From positions 29,873,001 to 29,937,000 of the forward strand of contig JALGPY010000001.1 of the NCBI GenBank assembly GCA_023055425.1: a stretch of 64,000 nucleotides of DNA, read 5' to 3'. Both the position numbers and the translations under genes were made by a program. Positions 21,781 to 31,260 of this stretch are shown one piece after another. The notes beneath the pieces were generated by a model that did no database searches, had not been told where the DNA came from, and saw only the letters and a program-made list of their open reading frames with translations. The stretch comes from Linanthus parryae (lineage: Eukaryota; Streptophyta; Magnoliopsida; Ericales; Polemoniaceae). The first letter of the stretch is position 1. Each line of letters starts with the position of its first letter.

Positions 21781-24700
21781 TCAAGGATAGTACTTCTTGA
21801 TCCAACGCATGTTGACTGAGCTTGGAGTTGAGGTTGTGCCGTGCAACCTTCGTATGCTGCAGTAGCCACTATCGAAGACTTCTGTGACTTCGAAGGGTCC
21901 CTCCCAATTAGCTGCGAACTTTGGGTGGGTTGCTTCTCGCATGCAGTGGTCAGATGCGCGTAAGACCAGATCGCCAACTGCGAAATCCCGCCGCTGGACT
22001 GTCTTGTTGTAGGCGCGAGCGATTCTTTCTTGGTACCGCTTGTTAGTCCTTTTGGCTTGTTCTCGCTTTTCTTCCAGCAAGACTAAATCATGATCGCGTT
22101 GGTTTTCGTAGAGTGCGTGGAAGGCCAGCCTTGCCGAATTGACTCTGACCTCCGCAGGTACCACAGCTTCGGCCCCATAACATAGTAGAAATGGCGAGGC
22201 CCCTGTGGGTGTCCTTGGAGAAGTTCTGTAGGCCCACAGAGCTATGTTAAGAGAGTCGGCCCACTTCTTGTGGTCATCTGCGACCATCTTGCTCAGAATT
22301 CTCAGCAGCGTTTTGTTAGTCGCTTCGGCTTGTCCGTTTCCCTTTGGATAATAGGGGGTAGAGCATATCTGCCTGATATTGTACTCCGCAAGCTTCGTAG
22401 CTACCTGACGATTAACAAAAGGAGTACCGTTATCTGAAAGAATAGTATTCGGGATTCCGAACCTGCATACGATGTTTTCCTGGATGAAGTTGACCACAGC
22501 CAGCGCATTTGCCGTCTTCAGTGGTATTGCTTCCACCCATTTGGTGAACAGCTCGGTTGCTGTGAGAATGAAATGGTTCCCATGTGACGTTGGTCGGATG
22601 GGGCCGATGAAGTCCAAAGCCCATGTGTGAAATGGCCATGGCGTTCCTAATGCATGTAGATCCACAGCAGGAGCGTGCACTAGGTTCCCTTTGAATTGAC
22701 ATTCTTGGCAGCGTCGCACCTTGGTGCGGCAATCGACTTCCATCGTGGGCCAGAAGTATCCGATTGAGAGGAGCTGTCTGCATAATTTCGCACCTCCCTG
22801 GTGTTCCACCTGATGAGAGAGCTCCATGACTTCTTGTGCTTCCCTATCGTCTAGGCATCGCAGCAAGTTGCCCTCGTGACCTTTTCGCCAAAGCAGGTTT
22901 TCTTGAACCACATATCGAGAAGCTTTCCTCTTTAATTTGTCTGCCTCTTTCCTCGATTCGGGTACAGTGCCCTTGGTGAGGAATTCAAACAATGGCTTTC
23001 TCCAGTCTGTGTCGTCGTCGATTAGAGCGACAAGTAGAGAATCTTTGATTAGTGCGCAACTTTCGCACTTCCCTTGTATCAGGGCTGCGGCTGTAGACAT
23101 GCTTGGCCAATGGATGCCATATCTCTGAGCTTTCCTGTAGATTGACACCTCGCTTTCTCCGCAAGCGTGTTGGTGAATCTTTTCTAACAGCTGTTGTCCC
23201 TCTTGCTCGGAGACACATCGCATGAGTATTCCTCCAGGACCCTTGTAATAAAGGGTGTTGTCGTGGATGCAGTATCCTTTCGTGAGTGCCCAGCTTTCGC
23301 TGCTGGTGCCTTTCGCAATAGCTTGCAGGATTGCTTTTCGCCAGTCTGCGTCATCCATGTGTTCGTCGTCGCACGCATCTTCTGTTAACGCCGACGATGT
23401 TCGCACTTCGATGGAAATCCTCGCGGGGCATTTGTCTATGCTGACCTTAGATCCTAGGGTTGCTAAGGCGTCTGCATGCCTGTTGTCCGCTCGGGGCTTG
23501 TGCTCGTATTTCACGTCGCAGAATTGCTGCATCAGCTTTTGCACCAGAGTGCGGTATGACAGGAGGTTGATTTCCTTTAAACCATATTCGCCCGAGGCTT
23601 GCTTAACAATCAGTTTGGAATCTCCCATGACCGTTAAGTTGCTCACTTCCAAAGCTTTCGCTGCACGAAGCCCCGCGATAAGAGCCTCGTATTCCGCCTC
23701 ATTGTTCGTGACTGCGAAGTTGAGTTTTGCGGACATTTGTATAACTTCCCCGTCGGGCTTTGTCAAGACTATCCCAATGCCTCCGCCTTTTCTGGTTGAC
23801 GAACCATCGAAGTGGAGGGTCCAATAGGGCACGTCGATTGCGTAGATTTCAGGGCCTTCGAGCTCTTCCTCGATCACGGGTTCGTGACTGTTGTCGGGGA
23901 ACTGTGCCAACAGATCTGCTACCGCCTGCGACTTGATCGCTCTTGGCTTCACGCATGTGATGTCGTATTGAGAGATGGTCATATACCATTTCGCCAATCT
24001 CCCGCCCGGAGTAGTGTGAGTTAGCAAGTATCTTATGGGGTCGCTTTTGGTGACCACCACTACTTTGTGCGATGCAAAATAGTGTCTCAACTTCTCTATC
24101 ACAAAGAATAAGGCAAGGCAATGACGTTCGATGTCTGTGTACCTTGATTCAGCAGGCTGCACGATGCGAGAGATGTAATAGATAGGCCTCTCTTGGCCTT
24201 CATACACCTGAGCCAAGAGTGCTCCTATAGATCTCCTTGTTGATGTAAGATATAGCAGCAGCGGTGATCCCAGTTGAGGCGCGATCATAATCTTCGGGGA
24301 TGTAAGTATCTCCTTTAGTTTTTCAAATGCGGCTTCGTGGTCAGGAGCCCAATTGTACGCGGCGTCCTTCTTGAGAAGAGTGCTGAAACAGCATGTGATT
24401 TCGGCGATTGCTGGGATGAATCTCCGCAGATATGATAATTTTCCCAAGAATGTTTTCAAGGCACTTTGGTTGTGAGGTGGCGTCATGCTGGTGATGGCTG
24501 ACACTTTCGCAGGGTCAGGCTCGATCCCTTGGCGATGAACCACGCATCCCAAAAACTTCCCCGAGGTCACGCCGAATGCGCATTTCATGGGGTTCATTTT
24601 CAGTTGAAAGCTTCTGCATCTGTTGAACACCTTTCGCAGGTCTGCAAGGTGATCTGCTTCGTGCTTGGATTTGACTACCAGATCATCCACATAGAATTCC

Positions 24701-25386
24701 ACCTCTTTGTGCATCATGTCGTGGAATAGAGCCATCATGGCCCGCTGATAGGTTGCACCTGCGTTCTTAAGACCGAACGGCATTACCGTGTAGTTGAATA
24801 CCCCCACGGGAGTGATGAATGCAGTTTTCTGTGCATCTTCGGGATCCATCTTGATTTGATTGTACCCACTGAAACCGTCCATGAAGCTGAACATGCGATG
24901 GCCTGCCGTCGAATCGATGAGTAAATCGATGTTAGGCAGTGGGAAATCGTCCTTAGGGCAGAAGCGGTTGAGATCGCGAAAGTCCACGCAGATGCGGAGC
25001 TGTCCGTTCTTCTTCACTACCGGCACGATGTTGGCTAACCATGTAGGATGGTGGTTTGGTTCTATGAACTTGGCGTCTAGGAGTTTGACAATCTCCTGTT
25101 TGATCTTCACGCTGAGCTCTGGCCTGAAGCTTCTGGTGCTTTGCTTGACCGGTTTAGACCCTGGGATGATGTCTAAACGGTGCATGGTGATGCTCGTGTC
25201 CAGACCTGGCATCTCATCGTATTCCCATGCGAATACATCCTTGTACTCAGTTAGGAGCTGCAGCAGCCCTTGTTCCTCTTCGCTTGTGAGGTCCGCACTC
25301 AGGAAGACTGGCCTCCTCTTTTCCTCGTTCGGGCTGAGGAACACTTCCTTTAGCTCTTGCTTTTGTGGTCTTGGCCTGTCTTCCAT
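21781..25386 (-). CDS. Tat A Pol: reverse transcriptase, two RNase H domains, integrase
   Basis: An uninterrupted 1201-residue frame. Reverse transcriptase spans about 90-275 (FSFMDGFSGY with the first Asp near 170; YVDD at 232-235). A gypsy RNase H follows at about 345-500. A second, archaeal-type RNase H at about 520-650 (HFDGSS, NNEAEYEAL, MGDSKLIV, HADAL) is the Tat hallmark. Residues about 679-780 and 792-895 are diverged copies of one module (DWRK..., then a His/Cys finger and a C-x2-C pair); only the second keeps a full HHCC set. The integrase core has Asp in LDFIGP (about 925), Asp in SDNG (985) and Glu in GQAEATN (1021). The C-terminus carries the usual gypsy GPFEV motif and I see no chromodomain. 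The same frame runs up to the gag stop, so pol is probably made by readthrough or splicing. Confidence 0.95.
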   Translation of the reverse strand: MEDRPRPQKQELKEVFLSPNEEKRRPVFLSADLTSEEEQGLLQLLTEYKDVFAWEYDEMPGLDTSITMHRLDIIPGSKPVKQSTRSFRPELSVKIKQEIVKLLDAKFIEPNHHPTWLANIVPVVKKNGQLRICVDFRDLNRFCPKDDFPLPNIDLLIDSTAGHRMFSFMDGFSGYNQIKMDPEDAQKTAFITPVGVFNYTVMPFGLKNAGATYQRAMMALFHDMMHKEVEFYVDDLVVKSKHEADHLADLRKVFNRCRSFQLKMNPMKCAFGVTSGKFLGCVVHRQGIEPDPAKVSAITSMTPPHNQSALKTFLGKLSYLRRFIPAIAEITCCFSTLLKKDAAYNWAPDHEAAFEKLKEILTSPKIMIAPQLGSPLLLYLTSTRRSIGALLAQVYEGQERPIYYISRIVQPAESRYTDIERHCLALFFVIEKLRHYFASHKVVVVTKSDPIRYLLTHTTPGGRLAKWYMTISQYDITCVKPRAIKSQAVADLLAQFPDNSHEPVIEEELEGPEIYAIDVPYWTLHFDGSSTRKGGGIGIVLTKPDGEVIQMSAKLNFAVTNNEAEYEALIAGLRAAKALEVSNLTVMGDSKLIVKQASGEYGLKEINLLSYRTLVQKLMQQFCDVKYEHKPRADNRHADALATLGSKVSIDKCPARISIEVRTSSALTEDACDDEHMDDADWRKAILQAIAKGTSSESWALTKGYCIHDNTLYYKGPGGILMRCVSEQEGQQLLEKIHQHACGESEVSIYRKAQRYGIHWPSMSTAAALIQGKCESCALIKDSLLVALIDDDTDWRKPLFEFLTKGTVPESRKEADKLKRKASRYVVQENLLWRKGHEGNLLRCLDDREAQEVMELSHQVEHQGGAKLCRQLLSIGYFWPTMEVDCRTKVRRCQECQFKGNLVHAPAVDLHALGTPWPFHTWALDFIGPIRPTSHGNHFILTATELFTKWVEAIPLKTANALAVVNFIQENIVCRFGIPNTILSDNGTPFVNRQVATKLAEYNIRQICSTPYYPKGNGQAEATNKTLLRILSKMVADDHKKWADSLNIALWAYRTSPRTPTGASPFLLCYGAEAVVPAEVRVNSARLAFHALYENQRDHDLVLLEEKREQAKRTNKRYQERIARAYNKTVQRRDFAVGDLVLRASDHCMREATHPKFAANWEGPFEVTEVFDSGYCSIRRLHGTTSTPSSVNMRWIKKYYP

Positions 25387-25518
25387 GCATTCGGGCGCTT
25401 CTTTGAGTTTCTCGTCTGAAACGATCTGTGTTGGCTCTTCTGTCAGCGCAACTTGTTTGATTCGATTGATTTGCTCAGGGACACCCCCATGCCCGTGTGA
25501 GGACGTCCCCGCGCACCT

Positions 25519-28131
25519 TCATATGCGATAGCACTTCTTCCCGTTGGCGTAGAAGCTCTCTATCTCCTTACCCTCGGGGTCATGCTTTGCAATCCTCTTC
25601 AGGGTATACACATTTTTCCGATGATATGCGATACGCGGCGCCTCTTCGTACGTAGGCGGCTTTTCGTTTTCATCTCCCCTTGTTACCATCACGCCTGCAG
25701 GTGACTGGTCCTTGATGTCCTCCCAAAGAGGTAAAGGAGTAGGGTTGAATGGTCCAGGTGTTTGCTCGTCGGCCATCTCGGTGAACCACACCGCCTCGCT
25801 GAGATGTGCTTCGTCCAAGTTGAACGGGTTGGTTGAGGCCGGTATTTCGACAATCCTGTCGTTCCAGATAGCTTTCATCACCTGGTGAGCCGTCGAAGGG
25901 ATTGCGTCGAAGCGGTGAATCCAGGCTCGACCGATGATCATGTGATATGTGGTGTTCGCATCTATGACATAGAACTTCGCCGAACACTTGATCTTTCCAA
26001 TCTGAACGCCTAGGCGGATCCATCCGATCGTCATTCTGGAGTCGCTTCCGAATCCCACCAGCGGGGATGGACGCTTGACCACCTTGTGCTCGGGGATCCC
26101 TGCTAGCTTCAGTGTGTAGAGGGGAACAACATTGACCGCTGCTCCTCCATCGACGAACGCTCGCTTGAATTCGACGCCGTTAATAATGGCGGTCACGTAC
26201 AGGGGCCTCTGGTGGCTCGCATCTGTCTTCTTGTCGCTGGCAGAAAAGGTCATAATCTTTTCTGTGGAACGGGACGCCCTGATGACTTTCCCGTTGGAGA
26301 CCACGAGTTCCTCTTCGTAGTCCTCCGCTATCCTTAAGATTGCTTTTGTCATATCCGATCGGCATTTTTCTGAGAAGTTCATCTCATCAAAGAATTTGCT
26401 GAAGCCGTGCGACCCTTTCATGCGGTCGGCACGCTCATCCTCTGTGTCCATGCTGTAGTCTTCCTCTTCATGGACTTCAGCGATGATCGGTAGACCATCC
26501 TCTGCGACTTCTTCCAAGTCCACTATCGAGATCATGGCGACCTCTTTGCCCTTTGAGCCCGAATCTGTATGGGCAGGCAGCGGGTTGTTGCGCACGTCCT
26601 TCCGGTGGTCGCTGACGATGAGTTCGCCGTTCTTCATCTTCTGATCGAACGCGAATCTGAGCTTCTTGCACTCGGCCGTGGGGTGCATGACTTTGCCGTG
26701 GTATTCACACCACTTGGGGTCCCTCGTCATCTCCTTGGAGGGTGCTTTCTCGAGCGGTGGCAGGACGCCGTCCTTGCGCCACTGTCTGCAGAGATCGCTC
26801 GCCTCCTCCACCGAGCATGGCAGAGGCGGTGCGTCGAAGTTTGTAACTTTTGCTTGCTTCTGGGGCGAAACTGCGTTGACCTCAGCTTCGCGTCCTCGCT
26901 TGTAGCCGAATCTGCCGATCTTGTAGGTGGTGCCGCTCGCAGGTCGTTCTGGAGCGCTCTTCTTTCTCTGTCTCTCGACAATGGGCTCGATGTTCATCGT
27001 GCACTCGATGAGCTTTGAAAACGTGGGTGTTTGCAAATTGATTAGCATGCTCTTGTACTCATCTCGCATGCACTGCAGGCATATCTCTACGAGTCGGCTT
27101 TCGAGCATGGGATCCTTGCACTCCAAGGATTTCGCTCTGAATTTCTTGATGAAAGTGATCCCATCTCCCTCGCGTTTCTGATACATCAGCGAGAGATGGA
27201 TCATCGTCACCTTCTCTTCCATCTGAAAGAACTTGGTGTAGAACTTCTGGACCATGTCGTCCCAGGTCTTCACAGATCCGGCCTCCAATGTCCGGTACCA
27301 TTTGTACGCTACATTCCCAAGAGTTTTTGGGAATTCTCGCATCAGCAGTTTGGGATCAGCTCCGTATGGACCCATGACATCAATGAAACGCATGACGTGC
27401 TCATGAGCGTTTCCATTGACGTCCTCGAACTTATCCCATTTGGGAGCCTTGTACCCCGCCGGGTTAGGCATGAGATAGATCTCTCGTGGAATGGGTGGAT
27501 CGTTGTCTAGCTTCGGGATGATGGTATCCGCGAGCGACTGATGAGCCAGGATGGAGTCTACGCGCTTCTGCAAAGACGTCATGCACTCTGGAATGCTTCC
27601 CTCGGTAGCTGCCGGAGGGGTTGCCGTAGGCGGTGGTGACACATATGCCGCCGGAGGATTGGGAGTGTATTGACTGCCCGCGTTTCCCCAAATCGTCGCT
27701 GGTGGAGGCAGAGTGTACTGCAAAGTCGGGTTAGACGCCAAAGCCGTGGGCTGAGAGGCGTGAGCAGCAGGGGGTAGCATTTGCGCCGTTGACCCTTGGA
27801 CCGAAGGCAGCTGCGCGGCTGACGGTGGAGTTTGCAGATGAGGGTTGGGAGGCGTGGCTGACACTCCCAATCCTGGAGCAGTAGGGGTTCCTCCTCCCTG
27901 AGGGATAGCGGTAACTGGTGGAGGATTCGGTGCAAGGGTGCCCAGAACGGCCAAGATCCGTTCCAACTGCGCAGATTGAGACTTGAGAGCTTTTGCCTGA
28001 CTTTGGACAGTGGCGTCCAAAGACTCCAAAGTTGGTGCCTCGCCGGGAGTCGTCGGAGTACGGCGGACTTCGTCTCCCGAGGGAGTTTCGGTGGAAGGCG
28101 ACCGGTTGCTGACATCATCCTCCTGAGACAT
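25519..28131 (-). CDS. Tat A Gag-protease polyprotein
   Basis: 870 residues from an ATG about 40 bp inside the primer-binding site. A Pro/Ala/Thr-rich N-terminal third precedes the retrotransposon gag capsid domain (about 210-370: PPIPREIYLMPNPAGYKAPKW, VAYKWYRTLEAG, KTWDDMVQKFYTKFF). A zinc-finger-like CEYHGKVMHPTAEC lies near 480. The retropepsin-like protease is at about 645-760: its active site reads VDGGAAVNVVP (Asp 661), where most relatives have D-S/T-G, and the flap partner is in TYHMIIGRAW. The frame ends with TGA at 25519-25521; pol continues in the same frame 45 codons later. Ends FYANGKKCYRI, like the Tat B copy at 837. Confidence 0.95.
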   Translation of the reverse strand: MSQEDDVSNRSPSTETPSGDEVRRTPTTPGEAPTLESLDATVQSQAKALKSQSAQLERILAVLGTLAPNPPPVTAIPQGGGTPTAPGLGVSATPPNPHLQTPPSAAQLPSVQGSTAQMLPPAAHASQPTALASNPTLQYTLPPPATIWGNAGSQYTPNPPAAYVSPPPTATPPAATEGSIPECMTSLQKRVDSILAHQSLADTIIPKLDNDPPIPREIYLMPNPAGYKAPKWDKFEDVNGNAHEHVMRFIDVMGPYGADPKLLMREFPKTLGNVAYKWYRTLEAGSVKTWDDMVQKFYTKFFQMEEKVTMIHLSLMYQKREGDGITFIKKFRAKSLECKDPMLESRLVEICLQCMRDEYKSMLINLQTPTFSKLIECTMNIEPIVERQRKKSAPERPASGTTYKIGRFGYKRGREAEVNAVSPQKQAKVTNFDAPPLPCSVEEASDLCRQWRKDGVLPPLEKAPSKEMTRDPKWCEYHGKVMHPTAECKKLRFAFDQKMKNGELIVSDHRKDVRNNPLPAHTDSGSKGKEVAMISIVDLEEVAEDGLPIIAEVHEEEDYSMDTEDERADRMKGSHGFSKFFDEMNFSEKCRSDMTKAILRIAEDYEEELVVSNGKVIRASRSTEKIMTFSASDKKTDASHQRPLYVTAIINGVEFKRAFVDGGAAVNVVPLYTLKLAGIPEHKVVKRPSPLVGFGSDSRMTIGWIRLGVQIGKIKCSAKFYVIDANTTYHMIIGRAWIHRFDAIPSTAHQVMKAIWNDRIVEIPASTNPFNLDEAHLSEAVWFTEMADEQTPGPFNPTPLPLWEDIKDQSPAGVMVTRGDENEKPPTYEEAPRIAYHRKNVYTLKRIAKHDPEGKEIESFYANGKKCYRI

Positions 28132-28139
28132 GGTTGCTT

Positions 28140-28172
28140 TTGCTGGTAAGATTCACGTCGGGTTCACCAAAA
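28140..28172 (-). other. Tat A primer-binding site and leader
   Basis: On the minus strand the 5' LTR is followed by TTTTGGTGAACCCGACG. The TGGTGAACCC part is the expected kind of tRNA 3'-end complement, and Tat B has the same bases after its LTR. I cannot name the tRNA with confidence. Confidence 0.65.
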
Positions 28173-28798
28173 TGTGCACACGAGATTCCGGCAGGGAGAC
28201 CTCCGTATACACCGTACGTAGTGGATCAGGGATCGCACAGGAAGAATAGGGGTGTGTGTAGGGAGAGAGTAAGTCAGTAGCAATGTCTGAGAGAGAGACA
28301 GAGGTTTGGCAGAGCTTCCGCGTATGGCAGTGTTGTTCTCCTCTGTATGGAACGGTTAACGATATATATATACTGGAGAACGTGACCGTTGTAGTGTGGT
28401 TAATGCGCCCATTAATGGCGGCTTAATTAGCTTAACCATAACGGCACGTTCGTCCGAGTATATAGGAACCGTTAGAGCACGTGGTGCGCGAGTACCGGAA
28501 CCGTTACGAGGTTGACCGGGTTTGACCGGATTGACCGGGTCTAGGGAGCTCGTGCCGTAGATCTCTCAAAACAGTTACTAAAGGTCGCGCGCGGGCTTGG
28601 CTCGCACGCGACAGGGCTTACCCTAGCCTCCAAACCACAAGTCCCTACAAGTCCCGTGCAGTGGTATGCGAGGGCTCTGTCTCGCAGCCCCCACATGGAT
28701 CAGCTCGGCTGGTGATCCTGTGTGTGTGGAGCACAATATGGTGTGCTGGATGGTCGCCACGTGGCCCAGATCTGCCATGTCATAAAGCAGTATCTACA
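28173..28798 (-). repeat. Tat A 5' LTR with promoter
   Basis: 626 bp. On the minus strand a TATATATATA tract (about 28357-28368) is a likely TATA box. Upstream of it lie three TTGACC boxes within 25 bp (28512, 28522 and 28531), matching the WRKY W-box core, and G-box-like CACGTGG sites near 28479 and 28758. These suggest stress-linked transcription; that is inference from motifs. Confidence 0.92.
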
Positions 28799-28803
28799 GT
28801 GAG
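28799..28803. repeat. Target-site duplication of Tat A (right), gtgag
   Basis: Exact copy of 13181-13185. Confidence 0.95.
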
Positions 28804-29177
28804 TAATAAGAAGTGTTTGCCCAATCCTGGTGGGATTAGATCCCTCAGGCAGAGATTAGGTCCATTGGGACTGAACTCTGTAAATTGCTTTGTGTTCTTT
28901 ACTTTTCTGTTTGATTATTATCTGCTGCACACAACTCAAATCAAACTAGGGTTTAAAAAGCTGTTAAGAATTGTTCACAGCTCAGGGCCTTGAAGCTTAC
29001 TATTTTGCCTTTATAAGTTTCATACAGTTTACAAAATCTCAAGGCCTTGAGATTAGAGTTCCACACAAAGCTTTCCTGTTAAACTTTAAGTTTTGCAAAA
29101 AGTTTCCATATTCTATTCAACCCTCCCCCCTTCTAGAGTATTTAGGTTCTGTATTTAGTCTACATTACACACTTTTG
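28804..29177 (+). repeat. Copia A 3' LTR, second part
   Basis: Continues from 13185 and matches 3982-4356 of the 5' LTR. The last two bases read TG where the other LTR has CA, so the terminal dinucleotide is mutated although the acagt duplication still follows it. Confidence 0.92.
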
Positions 29178-29751
29178 ACAGTATCTGCTAAGCTATTGTT
29201 CGCAATGATGTTGTCTATCCGTTGTTCCAAAGGTGCGAAGCCCGGGATGTAGGGCATGCTTCGATCATAAGGAGGTGGAGGTGGGGGCGCATGACTCCCT
29301 ATGGCTCCATTTGCGTGAAAAGGCGATGCAGAGTATGGAGTAGGGTTTCCCGCCGTCATCAGGGGCGAACTTAACGGGAATCCCGGTGCCTGGAGCACAA
29401 GGCTGCTGGAAGGAAAGGATTAGGCGACGGACGTGTGCACTATGGATGTGGTCGCTACCCCTGGTGGAGGCAACTGGGCTATCGATAGTGGGACTGAAAC
29501 CCCTTGAATAGTTTTTGAGCAAATCTTCCCAGGATCGCCATGATTTGGGCGATCTGGGTAGACTGAGCCTGCATAATCTGGGCTTGATTCTGGATTGTGG
29601 CTCGGAGTGCCTCCAGAGAGGGTCCATTGCTGGTAGCTGTTTGAGCACGAGCATTGGTGTTAACAATGGTGTTATGTGGTCCTTCTTCCCTCGAGGTCTC
29701 CTCGTTACAAGGGGACCGGTCACCGTCACAGACGTTTCTGTTAGAAGACAT
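29178..29751 (-). pseudogene. Tat B gag, N-terminal part
   Basis: An ATG at 29751 (MSSNRNVCDGDRS) begins a Pro/Gln-rich N-terminal region. The frame shifts between about 29400 and 29480, and then DNIIANNSLADTV joins the capsid segment at 2838 across the Copia A insertion. Residues LEALRATIQNQAQ parallel LESLDATVQSQAK in Tat A, so it is the same gag family with lower identity. Confidence 0.88.
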
Positions 29752-29813
29752 TTGTGCAAGTTTCGAAGAATTGAAGCTCTGAAAGTGAGTGTTTAACGTA
29801 AGGTTCACCAAAT

Positions 29814-30336
29814 TGTGCGCAAGCAATGATAACTGTGAGAGAGAGAGGGATAGCTTAATGCCAGAGCTTCGATAAGTCCAGAAGATCTCGTGTAGTTAGA
29901 GTGTCGCAACGGAGGGCTAACAATCCTATATATAGTGGGGAAGTGACCGGCTGTTAATGCACCATAAATGGCGGATTGATGGTAGCCCCTGTAACGGCAC
30001 GTTCAACCGTGTATATAGAAACCGTTAGGCACCTGAACGTACATACCGGAGACAGTTATGAGGTCAAGCCGATTTATAGGACGTGGCCATTAAGTCTCTC
30101 AAAGTAGTTACAAAGGGTCGCGCGCGAACTTGGTTGTCGCACGCGCTCGACTGATCTTACCCTAGCATCCAAACCACTAAGTCCCTACAAGTCCCGTGTT
30201 GGTACGCGAGGGCCCTGTCTCGCAGCCCCCACGCGGATAAGCATGGGTAGTTATCCGGTGTGTATGGAGCACAGCTGGGTGTGCTGGATGGCTGCCACGT
30301 GGATGTGATATGTCTGTCTGGAAAGCACCATCTACA
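29814..30336 (-). repeat. Tat B 5' LTR
   Basis: 523 bp, TGTGCGCAAG at one end and CACCATCTACA at the other, with blocks clearly related to the Tat A LTR (near 29955-30060 and 30115-30315) but many substitutions and indels. It is followed inward by the same TTTGGTGAACC primer-site bases as Tat A. Inserted in the LTR of Copia C; the adjacent agatg is the candidate target duplication, but its partner is outside the window. Confidence 0.9.
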
Positions 30337-31260
30337 AGATGAATCCTACACTTATGGAATCTGTCAGGACCTTCCTAAGACCTGTAGAAGAAATATCATA
30401 TCAGTATCTTTGAACTGAGCAACTTGATGTTGAAATTTGACTGTTAAGAAGTAAAATATCTATTGCTTGATGTTAGGAAATTCTCTTTGAAGAAGTTCAT
30501 CTTTATTCTGCATTTTGAACAAGCCTATCAAAGAATCTGTTGAGAAGAAATTAGAAGCTCAAAGCATCCAAAAATATTCAAACACTCTCACGGATTGTTG
30601 AACAACATTGAAGCAAATCAAATCTGACACCAAGTTCGATAAAATCACTGCATACTTGACTGCTCCAACTGTTTCTCAGTGTTCTTCTTTATGTACCTCA
30701 TTTGTATATCATTTTGATAATACTTTTCTTATCTTAATCTAGTGGCGTTGTTCAAGAGGAACAACAAGAGATTCTTGTTGAATTAGTTAGCTAGAGCAGG
30801 TACTAAATAGATTAGTGAGAACCACAATCTGTAAGAGAGTAAGGGAAGTCCCTATGCTTGAGATCTCGGGCCAATCTTTTGATTTATAAGAATTGAGTTG
30901 CAAATCCTGCAGGGAAAAATCCCTGAGGTAGAGACGTAGGTTCAAGAGGAATGAAATCTAAAAATCCTTGTGTCTTTAGTATTTTACTTTCAGTTCTATA
31001 CTTATCTTGTTCAAAGCTTCAAAACAGGTTTCTTGCTCAAGGACTTGAAAGGCTTTTCAAGGCCTTGAAAAAGACCAGTAAACTCTTTTCAGCCTGAGTT
31101 GATTCCAAGGGCTTGAAAATTGATTCAAGGCCTTGAAATACACTTAGCTTTCTCAACTTGTTTTTAAAACTCCACCTTCTAGCGAAAAACTTCCATACTC
31201 TATTTGACCCCCGCTTATAGAGTATTGATCCTGTTGTACTACCTACATTACTGTCTTTCA
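30337..31260 (+). repeat. Copia C LTR fragment
   Basis: 924 bp colinear with 45933-46857, the distal three quarters of the Copia D LTR, ending at the same CTGTCTTTCA. The proximal part was separated by Tat B and lies outside the window. It carries the family's TTCAAGGCCTTGAA palindromes (near 31056 and 31123). No tRNA-Met primer site follows, so it is more likely a 3' LTR with flanking DNA to its right. Confidence 0.85.

Larger units (their letters stand above)
13186..28798 (-). mobile_element. Tat A: young Tat-lineage Ty3/gypsy retrotransposon with antisense gene
   Basis: A complete 15.6-kb element on the minus strand: 626-bp LTRs (TGTGCACACG...TATCTACA on the plus strand), primer-binding site, gag-protease, pol with two RNase H domains, a minisatellite, an antisense multi-exon gene and a polypurine tract. 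The second RNase H between the first one and integrase marks the Tat lineage. Comparing the LTRs by eye I find about four substitutions, so insertion was recent relative to Copia A. Gag-protease and pol are open throughout except for one in-frame TGA, so the copy may still be active. The antisense gene has one probable frameshift. Confidence 0.95.
2839..29177 (+). mobile_element. Copia A: long-LTR Ty1/copia retrotransposon (SIRE/Maximus-like), split by Tat A
   Basis: The full element has LTRs of about 1.5 kb, an initiator-tRNA-Met primer-binding site, gag, protease, integrase, reverse transcriptase and RNase H in Copia order, and then a long extra 3' coding region before the polypurine tract. 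This layout fits the SIRE/Maximus lineage. Its own sequence is 2839-13185 plus 28804-29177; 13186-28798 is the nested Tat A. Pol contains nonsense codons and at least two single-base frameshifts, so this copy is not autonomous. Confidence 0.9.
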
